Shown here: positions 4,858 to 12,507 of the stretch, in pieces
How the letters are laid out: the number at the start of each line of letters is the position of its first letter
How positions within the stretch are numbered: the stretch's first letter is position 1
NCBI GenBank assembly: GCA_002401055.1
Contig: NVRZ01000067.1
Location: 1 to 12,507 of the forward strand
DNA: 12,507 nt
Reading direction: 5' to 3'
From: Bacteroidota bacterium
Lineage (GTDB): Bacteria; Bacteroidota; Bacteroidia; NORP154
Program-made: the position numbers and the translations under genes
The notes under the pieces: model-generated
Databases searched by the model: none
What the model was told of the DNA's origin: nothing
What the model saw: the letters and a program-made list of their open reading frames with translations, nothing else

Positions 4858-6479
4858 TAAAAAGTGTATTTACAATTGGAGTCGTTGTTCTAATCGGCCA
4901 TACAGCCTTATCAGCAGAATCAGAGAAAGCTGTTAGTTCTCAGATCAAAGATGTAACGGTGTACCTAAATGGTGCTGAAATTAATCGGAGTGGTAACACA
5001 TCTTTAAACGCGGGTGATACCTATGTGCTTTTTGAAGGCCTTTCTCCAAACATTGATGCAAATACCGTGCAAGTAAAAGGGAAGGGAAACTTTACGATTC
5101 TATCTGTGGTACACAGGTTGAATCATTTGAATCAAAGTGAAAAGCCGAAGGACATTTTAGCCCTTGAAGATTCTTTGGAGAGCTTGCAAATGCGCAGGGA
5201 CTTTCAGAATGCACTCCAGAGCGTTTACAATAATGAAGAGGCAATGATTCTCGCCAATAAATCTATTGGTAACAAGGATGTAGGCGTGGATGCAATGGAT
5301 CTCTCTGAGGTTGCAGATCTATTTAGAAAGAGATTAACGGAAATCCAGCTAAAAAAGCTTGAAGCAAAAGCTACTCAGAAAAAGTTGAGGAGGAGACTTG
5401 ATATTATTGTAAATCAGTTAAACAGCTTAAATGCCAAACGCAACCGCTCAACCAGTGAAATAATAGTCGCCGTTAATGCGGGTGAGAGAACTCCCGCCAA
5501 ATTTACCCTAACATATTATGTAAGTGGCGCTGGCTGGACACCTACTTATGATTTAAGAGCCACCAAAATATCGGAGCCTGTTCAGTTGGATTACAAAGCT
5601 AAAGTTCATCAGAGCTCAGGAGTAGATTGGAACAAAGTAAATCTGACTTTGTCCGCCTCCAACCCAACTAGAAGCGGAAGCAAGCCTAGTTTAAACACTT
5701 GGGTACTAAAATATGGACGGCACGGATACTATAGAGCTTCGAGTCAAAATAAAAAGGGTGTTGCCCCTATGGCAATGTCGAGCAGACTTGAAATGGAAGA
5801 AGTAATTATTTACAAAGACAAACTAATAAAAGCCGAAACAACTGCGGATTATACAACGGTTTCTAAAAACCAGGTAAGCACCGAGTTTAAAATAAGTATT
5901 CCGTACACCATTCCATCTGACGCTAAAGCGCATGATGTTCATGTGCAAAGCCATAAAGTAAAAGCTACATTCATGCACTTTGTCGTACCCAAGTTGGACA
6001 AGGATGCATTTTTAGTGGCTAAAATAACTGGGTGGGAAGAATACAATTTGCTTCCTGGAAAGGCAAATATCTATTTTGATGGTTCCTACGTCGGCAAATC
6101 AAACATCAACCCGAATGCGACAACTGATACGCTGAGTCTATCTTTCGGAAGGGATAAAAATGTGGTGGTTACAAGAGAGAAACTGAAAGACTTTACGAGC
6201 ACCAAAATAATAGGCGCTAACCGCAAAATTACCTATGCCTATGAGATAGTGGTTCGCAACACCAAGAGCGAAGCAATTAGCATCGAGGTGCAAGATCAAT
6301 ATCCAATTTCATCCAACAAGGAAATAGAAATTGAGTTGATTGAGTCAGCGGAGGCGAATTTGGATAAGGTTTCCGGAAAACTTAGCTGGAAATTGAACCT
6401 GGCACCTACTGAAACGAAGAAGATGATGCTAATTTACTCCGTCAAATACCCTAAAGACAAGAGCATCCCCAACCTCTAA
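4854..6479 (+). CDS. Exported DUF4140/DUF4139 protein (mucoidy-inhibitor MuiA-like)
   Basis: A 541-residue protein beginning with a signal peptide (MIKSVFTIGVVVLIGHTALS, cleavage near A21), so it acts in the periplasm or at the cell surface. Residues about 30-130 form the N-terminal DUF4140 part (IKDVTVYLNGAEINRSG, then LFEGLSPNIDANTVQV). Residues about 150-197 are Lys/Leu/Glu-rich and helical, a likely coiled coil. From about 205 to the end is DUF4139, with its hallmark TYYVSGAGWTPTYDLRA (220-236) and SSGVDWNKVNLTLS (254-267), then beta-rich sequence ending KKMMLIYSVKYP. The family is called MuiA after an effect on mucoidy, but no enzyme activity is established. An AAGGAG at 4845-4850 lies only 3 nt before the ATG, an unusually good Shine-Dalgarno for this phylum though tightly spaced. 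The ATGA overlap ties it to the Bax1-like gene; why they pair is unknown. Confidence 0.9.
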   Translation: MIKSVFTIGVVVLIGHTALSAESEKAVSSQIKDVTVYLNGAEINRSGNTSLNAGDTYVLFEGLSPNIDANTVQVKGKGNFTILSVVHRLNHLNQSEKPKDILALEDSLESLQMRRDFQNALQSVYNNEEAMILANKSIGNKDVGVDAMDLSEVADLFRKRLTEIQLKKLEAKATQKKLRRRLDIIVNQLNSLNAKRNRSTSEIIVAVNAGERTPAKFTLTYYVSGAGWTPTYDLRATKISEPVQLDYKAKVHQSSGVDWNKVNLTLSASNPTRSGSKPSLNTWVLKYGRHGYYRASSQNKKGVAPMAMSSRLEMEEVIIYKDKLIKAETTADYTTVSKNQVSTEFKISIPYTIPSDAKAHDVHVQSHKVKATFMHFVVPKLDKDAFLVAKITGWEEYNLLPGKANIYFDGSYVGKSNINPNATTDTLSLSFGRDKNVVVTREKLKDFTSTKIIGANRKITYAYEIVVRNTKSEAISIEVQDQYPISSNKEIEIELIESAEANLDKVSGKLSWKLNLAPTETKKMMLIYSVKYPKDKSIPNL

Positions 6480-6485
6480 CTGCTG

Positions 6486-6510
6486 TTTCTTAATATTCTT
6501 TTCTAAGAAA
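6486..6510. terminator. Candidate shared terminator between convergent genes
   Basis: The rightward DUF4139 gene and the leftward hutH gene end only 10 nt apart. A 7-bp perfect inverted repeat (TTTCTTA at 6486-6492, TAAGAAA at 6504-6510, 11-nt loop) spans the hutH stop codon. It is AT-rich and therefore weak, but its symmetry and place suit a bidirectional stop. No other hairpin is seen at this junction. Confidence 0.3.
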
Positions 6511-7980
6511 ATCTACGGTAGCCAGAATTTCCTTTCTAAGAACCTTGTCATTTTTTATGACAGCAACCCTCTTGCGGTACTTCGCTACAAATTGCTCAAT
6601 CAAAGCTGACGACTTTAAAGGTTTCCTGAAATTCAAAGCTTGAGCCGCGTTGAATAACTCAATTGCTAACACGGTCTCCATATTTTGCAAAACCCGATAG
6701 GCCTTTGTAGCGGCATTCGCTCCCATGCTAACATGATCCTCCTGGCCGTTAGAAGAGTCAATTGTATCCACAGATGCCGGAGTACACAATTGCTTGTTTT
6801 GACTAACGATAGAAGCTGCCAGGTACTGCGTCATCATGAAGCCGCTGTTCAATCCTGGATTGGCAATCAGGTATGTTGGTAATCCCCTTTTGCCTGATAC
6901 AAGCTTGTAAACTCTTCTCTCTGAAATACTACACATTTCAGCCATTGCGATACAGAGATAATCTAAGTTGATTGCCAAGGGCTGTCCATGAAAGTTCCCG
7001 GCTGAAATAATTTTATCCTCCTTAATAAATATGGTTGGGTTATCTGTAACAGAATTTATCTCCGTTTGAAAGACGTTTGCGATATGATCCAAGGCATCCT
7101 TGGAAGCACCATGAACCTGAGGAATACAACGGAATGAATAAGGATCTTGCACATGGTTTTTTTTCCTGGAACTGATTTTACTACCTCTGAGAATCTTGCG
7201 AATATTAGCCGCAGTGCTGATTTGTCCTGCATGTGGCCTAACGGCCTGTATGGAGGCATCAAAAGGGCCCAATCCACAATCAAAGGCATCCAAAGATATT
7301 GAAGCAATAAGGTCGGCCAATTCAAAGAGCTTCCTGGCTTTATTTACAGAAAAAGTTCCGTAAGCCGACATAAACTGCGTACCATTTAACAAGGCAACTC
7401 CCTCCTTTGATTTAAGCTTAAGAGGTTTCAGTTTCAGCTTTTTAAATAACGTTGACGTTTGTTGTTTTACGCCTTTGTAATAAACTTCTCCTAGACCCAA
7501 TACAGGCAATGACATATGCGCTAGAGGAGCAAGGTCACCAGATGCTCCTAGAGAACCCTGTTGATATACAACAGGCACGATATCCTTATTGTAAAAGTCT
7601 AGCAGCCTTTTAACCGTTGACAGGGCAACGCCTGAGTATCCATAGGATAGCGACTGAGCTTTGAGCACCAACATTAGCTTAACGATCTCAGAAGGAACTT
7701 CTTCTCCCATGCCTACCGCATGAGATACAACCAGGTTGTGCTGTAGTTTTTCAAGATCATGTCCAGAAATTGACTGATCATACAAAGAGCCAAATCCCGT
7801 TGTAACACCATATATTGGTGCCTTACTCGATTTTATTTTCTTGTCAAGGAACTTGCGGCTCGCTACGATTTTTTTTTCTGTGCTTTTTGACAGAGACACA
7901 TGACAATCGGCATTGACCAGCTTATCAATTAAATCGTAGCCGATGGTCTTATCCGATATTTGAATTTTGAGCTTTGCCAT
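6490..7980 (-). CDS. hutH: Histidine ammonia-lyase
   Basis: A 496-residue cytoplasmic enzyme that converts L-histidine to trans-urocanate and ammonia, the first step of histidine degradation. The self-made MIO cofactor comes from Ala146-Ser147-Gly148 within GSLGASGDLAPLAHM. Other family sites are YGVTTGFG (57-64, with the catalytic Tyr), NGTQ (199-202), QDPYSFRC (278-285), TDNP (312-315), FHGQP (330-334) and NGQEDHVSMG (411-420, active-site Glu414). At the substrate-selecting position the sequence is NLVVSH (82-87); Ser-His is the histidine type, whereas tyrosine and phenylalanine lyases have His-Leu or Phe-Leu. The N-terminus is rich in lysine. The gene starts 3 nt after hisS ends, so the two are almost certainly on one transcript. 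No hutU, hutI or hutG lies nearby, so the rest of the pathway must be elsewhere. Length and motifs are normal for the family. Confidence 0.96.
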   Translation of the reverse strand: MAKLKIQISDKTIGYDLIDKLVNADCHVSLSKSTEKKIVASRKFLDKKIKSSKAPIYGVTTGFGSLYDQSISGHDLEKLQHNLVVSHAVGMGEEVPSEIVKLMLVLKAQSLSYGYSGVALSTVKRLLDFYNKDIVPVVYQQGSLGASGDLAPLAHMSLPVLGLGEVYYKGVKQQTSTLFKKLKLKPLKLKSKEGVALLNGTQFMSAYGTFSVNKARKLFELADLIASISLDAFDCGLGPFDASIQAVRPHAGQISTAANIRKILRGSKISSRKKNHVQDPYSFRCIPQVHGASKDALDHIANVFQTEINSVTDNPTIFIKEDKIISAGNFHGQPLAINLDYLCIAMAEMCSISERRVYKLVSGKRGLPTYLIANPGLNSGFMMTQYLAASIVSQNKQLCTPASVDTIDSSNGQEDHVSMGANAATKAYRVLQNMETVLAIELFNAAQALNFRKPLKSSALIEQFVAKYRKRVAVIKNDKVLRKEILATVDFLRKEY

Positions 7981-7983
7981 TTC

Positions 7984-9321
7984 CTATCTTTTCAATTCTT
8001 TTACCAAGTCAGCACTCTTGATTGTCCTTTGTTCGCCAGTCTCCATGGTCTTAAGGGTGAGCTCATTCTTAGCCATTTCATCTGCGCCTATCATCGCTAC
8101 GTAAGGAACGTGTTTTGCGTCTGCATATGAAAATTGCTTTTTCATTTTAGCCGAATCGGGATATAGCTCAGCATTAATCCCCTCTGCTCGCACTTCTTTG
8201 AGCAGTGGCAAACAAAAGCTTGCCTCTTCTTCACCAAAATTGGCAAACATTACTTCGGTAGATACATTCGCATCAGATGGAAAGAGGTTTCTCTCTTCCA
8301 TAAGATCGTAAATTCTATCAGCACCGAACGAAACACCTACGCCAGAAACATCTTTCATCCCAAAAATTCCAGTGAGGTCATCATATCTACCTCCGGCACA
8401 AATGCTTCCACTAAATCCATCTGCCACCACCTCTATAATTGTTCCAGTATAGTAGCTGAGTCCTCTGGCCAGTGTTGCATTAAACAAACAGCTCTTTATA
8501 CCTAGCTTATCTAGTTTTGAAAGTATTTTGCTCACCTCATTAATGCCTTGCTTACCTTCTTCACTTTGACCAAGATCTCCAAGATCGGCTAGTGAAGTTG
8601 CCTTAGCGAATTTCATTATCCCCGCGATGCCATCGCGGTGGACGCCCTTCGAATCTAACTCCTTGCCTACTCCTTCTTCGCCAATCTTGTCCCACTTGTC
8701 AAGAGCTGTAACCATATCAGAAAATTTGTCGCTGATCGACAAACTCTCAGCCAGGCCGGCTAATATTTTTCTATGATTGATGCCAATTTTGAAATCCTTT
8801 ACCCCCAATTCACTGAAAACCTGATCAATAATTTGGATAAGTTCAATCTCATTTAGAAACGATTTGGACCCAATTACGTCTACATCACATTGATAGAATT
8901 CACGGTACCTACTTTTTTGCGGGCGATCGGCACGCCAAACAGGTTGAATTTGATAACGTTTAAAAGGAAATGTGAGATCATTTTGATGTTGGACCACATA
9001 TCTAGCAAATGGAACAGTAAGATCATACCTCAGCGCTTTTCCGGCAATACTCGAGGCCAATTCCGTGGAGCTTATTTCTGATAATCCATCCTTGTTTACA
9101 CCTGAGAGATAGTCCCCAGAATTCAATATTTTAAATATTAGCATATCGCCTTCATCACCATATTTCCCAGTTAAGGTTTCAAGCGACTCCATCGAAGGCG
9201 TCTCTATAGGTACGTACCCAAATAATTTAAATACGCTCTCTATTGTGTCAAAGATGTAGTTGCGTTTGACTACCTGTTCCGGTAGAAAATCCCTTGTTCC
9301 CTTGGGTATAGACGGTTTCAA
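7984..9321 (-). CDS. hisS: Histidine--tRNA ligase (class II), TTG start
   Basis: A 445-residue cytoplasmic class II aminoacyl-tRNA synthetase that charges tRNA-His. Landmarks are the N-terminal KPSIPKGTRDFLP, motif 1 around PIETPSMESLE (38-48), RYDLTVPFARYV (98-109), motif 2 VWRADRPQKSRYREFYQCDV (128-147), the histidine-A motif LARGLSYYTGT (284-294, Arg286), GGRYDDL (310-316) and motif 3 GVGVSFGADRI (327-337). The rest (from about 350) is the anticodon-binding domain. The start codon is TTG (9319-9321): the first residues match the family N-terminus exactly, no ATG lies in frame upstream, and a TAG at 9373-9375 closes the frame. An ATT directly precedes the TTG. HutH follows 3 nt downstream. 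No clear -7 element was found upstream; a partial match (ATATTTG) lies about 25 nt before the start. Confidence 0.96.
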   Translation of the reverse strand: MKPSIPKGTRDFLPEQVVKRNYIFDTIESVFKLFGYVPIETPSMESLETLTGKYGDEGDMLIFKILNSGDYLSGVNKDGLSEISSTELASSIAGKALRYDLTVPFARYVVQHQNDLTFPFKRYQIQPVWRADRPQKSRYREFYQCDVDVIGSKSFLNEIELIQIIDQVFSELGVKDFKIGINHRKILAGLAESLSISDKFSDMVTALDKWDKIGEEGVGKELDSKGVHRDGIAGIMKFAKATSLADLGDLGQSEEGKQGINEVSKILSKLDKLGIKSCLFNATLARGLSYYTGTIIEVVADGFSGSICAGGRYDDLTGIFGMKDVSGVGVSFGADRIYDLMEERNLFPSDANVSTEVMFANFGEEEASFCLPLLKEVRAEGINAELYPDSAKMKKQFSYADAKHVPYVAMIGADEMAKNELTLKTMETGEQRTIKSADLVKELKR

Positions 9322-9401
9322 AATATTCGCTTTGGTTGCCCGACAAATATCGCAATTTGCTTTGATTAAAAACTAGCGACCTTTTGGATTTAATTTTTTG
9401 C

Positions 9402-9409
9402 TATTTTTG
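9402..9409 (+). promoter_or_regulatory. Candidate -7 element directly before the UbiA-family gene
   Basis: TATTTTTG matches TAnnTTTG exactly and ends 7 nt before the ATG at 9417. A TTG at 9384-9386 lies 15 nt upstream, a little short for a -33 element. An in-frame TAG at 9411-9413 rules out an earlier start codon. If this promoter is used, the transcript would begin within a few bases of the ATG, making the mRNA leaderless or nearly so. Confidence 0.4.
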
Positions 9410-9416
9410 ATAGCTC

Positions 9417-10286
9417 ATGGCACCCACGCGCTCCATATCGAATTTTCTATCCCTCGTAAAGTTTAGTCATACAATCTTTGCACTGCCCTTTGCAATTATT
9501 GGATTTTTGTTGGCTATATTTTTTACAGATGCTGTCTTTAGTATTCAGATATTCATCCTGGTAATACTTTGTATGGTTTTTGCTAGAAGCGCTGCCATGG
9601 CCTTCAACAGATATGCAGATAGAGATATAGATAAAAATAACCCCCGAACTGAAGTGAGGGAAATTCCTGCTGGAATAATCAAGGCTAAATCAGCATTGAT
9701 ATTCGTGGTGTTTAATATGCTACTCTTTGTTATTACTACTTATTTCATCAACCCCATCTGCTTTTACTTATCACCTATTGCCTTACTTGTCATTCTTGGG
9801 TACAGCTATGCCAAAAGAATTACTTTCTTAAGTCATTTAATTCTCGGATTGGGATTGTCTTTGGCGCCTATTGGTGCTTACCTGGCAGTGACAGGCGAAT
9901 TTGATTGGATGCCACTATTTTTCTCATTTGCCGTTTTGTTTTGGGTAAGTGGCTTCGATATTATTTATGCCTTGCAAGACATTGATTTTGACAAATCCCA
10001 AAACCTTAAGTCATTCCCGGTGAAATTTGGAAAGGTAGGTGCGCTGAGGTTATCTTCGCTATTTCACGTGTTTACAGCAGCGTTTATCCTTGGAGCTGGA
10101 TATTATGGCGGTATGGGTACCTGGTATTGGGTTGGCAGCGCATTTTTTATTCTACTTCTTTTCTACCAACACATGCTCGTAAAGCCAGATGATTTGTCTA
10201 AGATCAACTTGGCCTTTTTTACCACCAATGGTATAGCGAGTGTTGTTTTCGCAATATTTGTCACCCTGGATTTATTGCTCCAATGA
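9417..10286 (+). CDS. UbiA-family polyprenyltransferase (4-hydroxybenzoate/MqnP-like)
   Basis: A 289-residue integral membrane protein with eight or nine hydrophobic segments, the usual size for UbiA enzymes. It has both Mg-binding aspartate motifs that hold the prenyl diphosphate: NRYADRDID (64-72; N64, D68, D72) and DIIYALQDIDFD (181-192; D181, D188, D192). The opening FLSLVKFSHTIFALPFAIIGF segment (residues 10-30) and FARSAAMAFNR before the first motif are typical of the branch containing UbiA and the MqnP enzyme of the futalosine menaquinone pathway; it is less like MenA or protoheme IX farnesyltransferase. The likely reaction is attachment of a polyprenyl chain to an aromatic quinone precursor, in the inner membrane. 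No other quinone gene lies in the window, so the exact substrate remains open. Its TGA overlaps the next ATG by 4 nt, coupling it to the CstA-like transporter. Confidence 0.9.
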   Translation: MAPTRSISNFLSLVKFSHTIFALPFAIIGFLLAIFFTDAVFSIQIFILVILCMVFARSAAMAFNRYADRDIDKNNPRTEVREIPAGIIKAKSALIFVVFNMLLFVITTYFINPICFYLSPIALLVILGYSYAKRITFLSHLILGLGLSLAPIGAYLAVTGEFDWMPLFFSFAVLFWVSGFDIIYALQDIDFDKSQNLKSFPVKFGKVGALRLSSLFHVFTAAFILGAGYYGGMGTWYWVGSAFFILLLFYQHMLVKPDDLSKINLAFFTTNGIASVVFAIFVTLDLLLQ

Positions 10287-11977
10287 ACGCAGCACTAGTT
10301 ACTGGTGTTTGCCTCATAAGTCTTTTCCTGGGATATCGCTTCTACTCCAAGTATCTTGCATTAAAAGTCTATAAGACCGAGGATGATGATTCTATTCCGC
10401 CATCCGTTGAGTTCAATGATGGAATGGACTTTGTCCCAACAAAAAAGCATGTTCTGTTCGGGCATCATTTTTCGTCTATCGCAGGGGCTGCACCAATTCT
10501 TGGACCCGCAATTGCGATCATATGGGGATGGGTTCCAGCATTGCTTTGGGTAGTTATTGGAAGTATTTTTATGGGGGCGGTGCACGACTATGGTACATTG
10601 GTTATTTCGGCGAGAAACAAAGGCAACTCAATAGGGTGGATTTCTGAAAAGGTCATTGGAAAACGCTCCAAAGGACTATTTCTTACAATTATCTTCTTGT
10701 TGGTTTTTATAGTGATAGCAGTGTTTGCCTATATCATCGCAACACTTTTTGTGAACTATCCAGGCACCGTTATTCCCATAAATTTTCAAATTATTGTAGC
10801 CATCACTATTGGATGGTGGACCTACAAGAGAAAGAAAAGCCTGTTGATCCCATCTATTGTCGCGTTAATCATGTTGTACTTTATGATTTATATAGGCTTT
10901 ATGTATCCTGTACACTTACCTGAGTATTTATGGATAAATGGTTCTGAAGTAATGACCTGGATCATGTTTTTAATGGGGTATGGATTCATTGCCTCCATCC
11001 TACCCGTCTGGACCTTGCTTCAACCAAGAGATTATATCAACTCTCATCAACTTATCGTAGGATTGGGATGTATATACCTGGGGATATTCATTGCGCAGCC
11101 TGTTATGGACGCACCAGCGTTCGCCTTGACAGAAAACCCCATACCCTGGTTTCCTTTTCTGTTCATAACCATTGCCTGTGGAGCCATCTCGGGCTTTCAC
11201 GCACTGGTTTCGTCAGGAACAACCTCGAAGCAGCTGTGCGATATGAAAGATGCCCGAACAATTGGATATGGCGGAATGATAGGAGAGGCAGCGCTTGCCG
11301 TAGCAGCGACTATTGCCGTAGCAGCGGGCTTTGATAGTTCAGAATCCTGGCATGCACATTATGATAATTTTGAAATGGCTAAAGGTCTGGGACCTAAGCT
11401 AACAGCCTTTGTTGATGGCTCAGCAGGTTTCATCAATGAATTGGGAATAATGCAAACCATTACCGATCAAGCAGGTAATACGCGAGAATTGGCGGCAGTA
11501 TTCATCGGGGTAATGGTAATTAGCTTTGCGGCCACTTCTCTTGATACAGCCATTCGAATCCAGAGATATATCGTTGCGGAAATAAGTGAAAGCCTGAACA
11601 TTAAAGTAATTGCCAAAAACAGGTATTGGCAAACAGGAATTGCTGTGTTATTCTCCTTCCTGCTGGTTATTTCAGATGGAACTGGTACTGGAGGACTGAG
11701 ACTTTGGCCCTTGTTCGGATCTACCAATCAGCTGCTAGGCTCTCTGGCCTTACTGGTTATTTCAGTGTGGTTGTACAATAATAAAAGTAACTATTGGGTT
11801 ACCATGATACCGATGATCTTTATTACCACAATTACTTTTATTGCCACCTATTTTAATTTTCTAAACTATGTGGAATCCAGTAACTGGTTGCTCGTAGGTG
11901 TCGCATTTGTTATTGGTGCTTGTCAACTATGGATTATCTTTGAGGGAATTAAGGCATTCACAAAAAAGAGAGCTTAG
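10283..11977 (+). CDS. cstA: Carbon-starvation protein CstA-family transporter
   Basis: A 564-residue inner-membrane protein with some fifteen hydrophobic segments, shorter than the roughly 700-residue E. coli CstA and BtsT. Family signatures are FGHHFSSIAGAAPILGP (59-75), GAVHDYGTLVISAR (98-111), SGFHALVSSGTTSKQ (303-317), SFAATSLDTAIRIQRY (414-429) and LWPLFGSTNQLL. Relatives take up pyruvate or peptides when preferred carbon is scarce; the substrate here is not shown by sequence. The start codon sits in an ATGA overlap with the UbiA-family gene, and the next gene begins 17 nt after its stop. This pairing of a quinone-type prenyltransferase with a carbon-starvation transporter is not one I know as standard. 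There is no BtsSR-like two-component system nearby. Family identity is very secure. Confidence 0.95.
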   Translation: MNAALVTGVCLISLFLGYRFYSKYLALKVYKTEDDDSIPPSVEFNDGMDFVPTKKHVLFGHHFSSIAGAAPILGPAIAIIWGWVPALLWVVIGSIFMGAVHDYGTLVISARNKGNSIGWISEKVIGKRSKGLFLTIIFLLVFIVIAVFAYIIATLFVNYPGTVIPINFQIIVAITIGWWTYKRKKSLLIPSIVALIMLYFMIYIGFMYPVHLPEYLWINGSEVMTWIMFLMGYGFIASILPVWTLLQPRDYINSHQLIVGLGCIYLGIFIAQPVMDAPAFALTENPIPWFPFLFITIACGAISGFHALVSSGTTSKQLCDMKDARTIGYGGMIGEAALAVAATIAVAAGFDSSESWHAHYDNFEMAKGLGPKLTAFVDGSAGFINELGIMQTITDQAGNTRELAAVFIGVMVISFAATSLDTAIRIQRYIVAEISESLNIKVIAKNRYWQTGIAVLFSFLLVISDGTGTGGLRLWPLFGSTNQLLGSLALLVISVWLYNNKSNYWVTMIPMIFITTITFIATYFNFLNYVESSNWLLVGVAFVIGACQLWIIFEGIKAFTKKRA

Positions 11978-11994
11978 CTGAATAGATTGAATAA

Positions 11995-12507
11995 ATGAGG
12001 GAGAAACTACTATTTCTTGTGTTCCTTTTATCTTGTACGCTGGGCCATTCGCAGGAATATAGCTACAAGAAAACAAAGGTTGAAGTTGCGAAGATGAACA
12101 CGCTTGTACCTTCGGAAATCATTGAAGATTGGGCGCCTGTACTAAGCAATTTGGAAATGCCATTTCCGGGATCTTCGAGATATGAGTTAAAGCAAATCAA
12201 GAAAAAATCGGCCAAAATGTTTCCTCGCAAACAGATGGCCGCTAAAAGTTGGAAAGTCAGTGGTGTAAATGATCCTGTGATTGGAAAGAATTTCCCTGTT
12301 GCCACATACATAGTGATAAGTCCAGGAGACACATTTGTGGTTTATCATGCCGGCGGCCGCCCCAATGACAACACGCTTGGTATTTCGAATGAGGGCATTG
12401 TGCTAACCTCTTTCAACTCCAAAATATATACGTATGATACCAACAAGGATACGCTTCATATGGAGACAATTAGTTTACACTCATTTTCAACAGAGTTTAC
12501 CAATAAT
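11995..12507 (+). CDS. Secreted protein of unknown function, N-terminal part (3' end outside window)
   Basis: From the ATG at 11995 the frame is open for 171 codons to the window end. It starts with a signal peptide (MREKLLFLVFLLSCTLGHSQ, cleavage near Ser-Gln), so the product is exported; a lipoprotein is less likely because the Cys is not in a proper lipobox context. After a Lys-rich segment, around residues 95-155, comes beta-rich sequence (VATYIVISPGDTFVVYHAGG, then DNTLGISNEGIVLTSFNSKIYTYD). That resembles the opening of surface beta-propeller proteins in Bacteroidota, which often end in a type IX secretion signal; that end is not in the window, so this is only a suggestion. It lies 17 nt after cstA with no terminator between, so it is probably co-transcribed with the ubiA-like/cstA pair. 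Confidence 0.75.
   Translation, partial: MREKLLFLVFLLSCTLGHSQEYSYKKTKVEVAKMNTLVPSEIIEDWAPVLSNLEMPFPGSSRYELKQIKKKSAKMFPRKQMAAKSWKVSGVNDPVIGKNFPVATYIVISPGDTFVVYHAGGRPNDNTLGISNEGIVLTSFNSKIYTYDTNKDTLHMETISLHSFSTEFTNN

Noticed and set aside
7056..7325. An 89-codon open frame within hutH in another frame
   Set aside because: Same-strand shadow; the hutH frame has all catalytic motifs across this stretch.
6490..7980. Tyrosine or phenylalanine ammonia-lyase instead of histidine ammonia-lyase
   Set aside because: The selectivity position reads Ser-His (NLVVSH) and Glu414 is present in QEDHVSMG, as in histidine lyases.
9417..10286. Heme O synthase or MenA
   Set aside because: The first Asp motif and the KFSHTIFALPFA opening fit the 4-hydroxybenzoate/MqnP branch better; no heme or men gene is near.

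Overview
The window looks like a chromosomal segment of a Bacteroidota bacterium, most likely a marine or soil Cytophagia-type lineage. The base composition is moderately AT-rich. Shine-Dalgarno sequences are mostly weak or absent, and several gene starts carry a TAnnTTTG promoter element of the Bacteroidota type. The gene families also fit: Bax1-I, DUF4139/MuiA-like, a short CstA, an N-terminal fragment of a secreted repeat-type protein, and a small His-rich export protein ('HHKNE...GLHLHYIRG.GES') that I associate with this phylum. The genus cannot be fixed from sequence alone.

Layout. 1-323: C-terminal part of a small membrane protein, cut by the window edge. 354-1059: a scarred region with two separate C-terminal remnants of IS1595/ISXO2-type transposases, in the same orientation, on either side of an intact cold-shock gene (700-894). 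A long inverted repeat lies between cspA and the second remnant. 1057-3742 (minus): a tight three-gene unit, FIST sensor -> SpoIIE/PP2C-type phosphatase -> His-rich exported protein. The third gene is split by one in-frame TAG, with the reading frame fully preserved after it. 3743-4101: divergent intergenic region with a 92-bp imperfect palindrome built from TACGAA/TTCGTA units. 4102-6479 (plus): a Bax inhibitor-1-like membrane protein overlapping by 4 nt a periplasmic DUF4140/DUF4139 protein. 6490-9321 (minus): hisS (TTG start) followed 3 nt later by hutH, so histidine charging and histidine breakdown share a probable transcript. 9417-11977 (plus): a UbiA-family prenyltransferase overlapping by 4 nt a CstA-type carbon-starvation transporter. 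A secreted protein follows at 11995 and runs off the window end.

How the genes work together. Four compact operon-like pairs or triplets can be read from start/stop overlaps. The FIST/phosphatase unit is the best candidate for an under-described signalling system. FIST proteins are ligand-sensing modules usually tied to kinases or cyclic-nucleotide enzymes; here the only output domain in the operon is a PP2C-type phosphatase with a coiled-coil N-terminus. No anti-sigma factor or STAS partner is in the window. The remaining genes are conserved housekeeping or metabolic functions, and their pairings are the more interesting aspect. No tRNA, rRNA, CRISPR array, phage or intact mobile element was seen.
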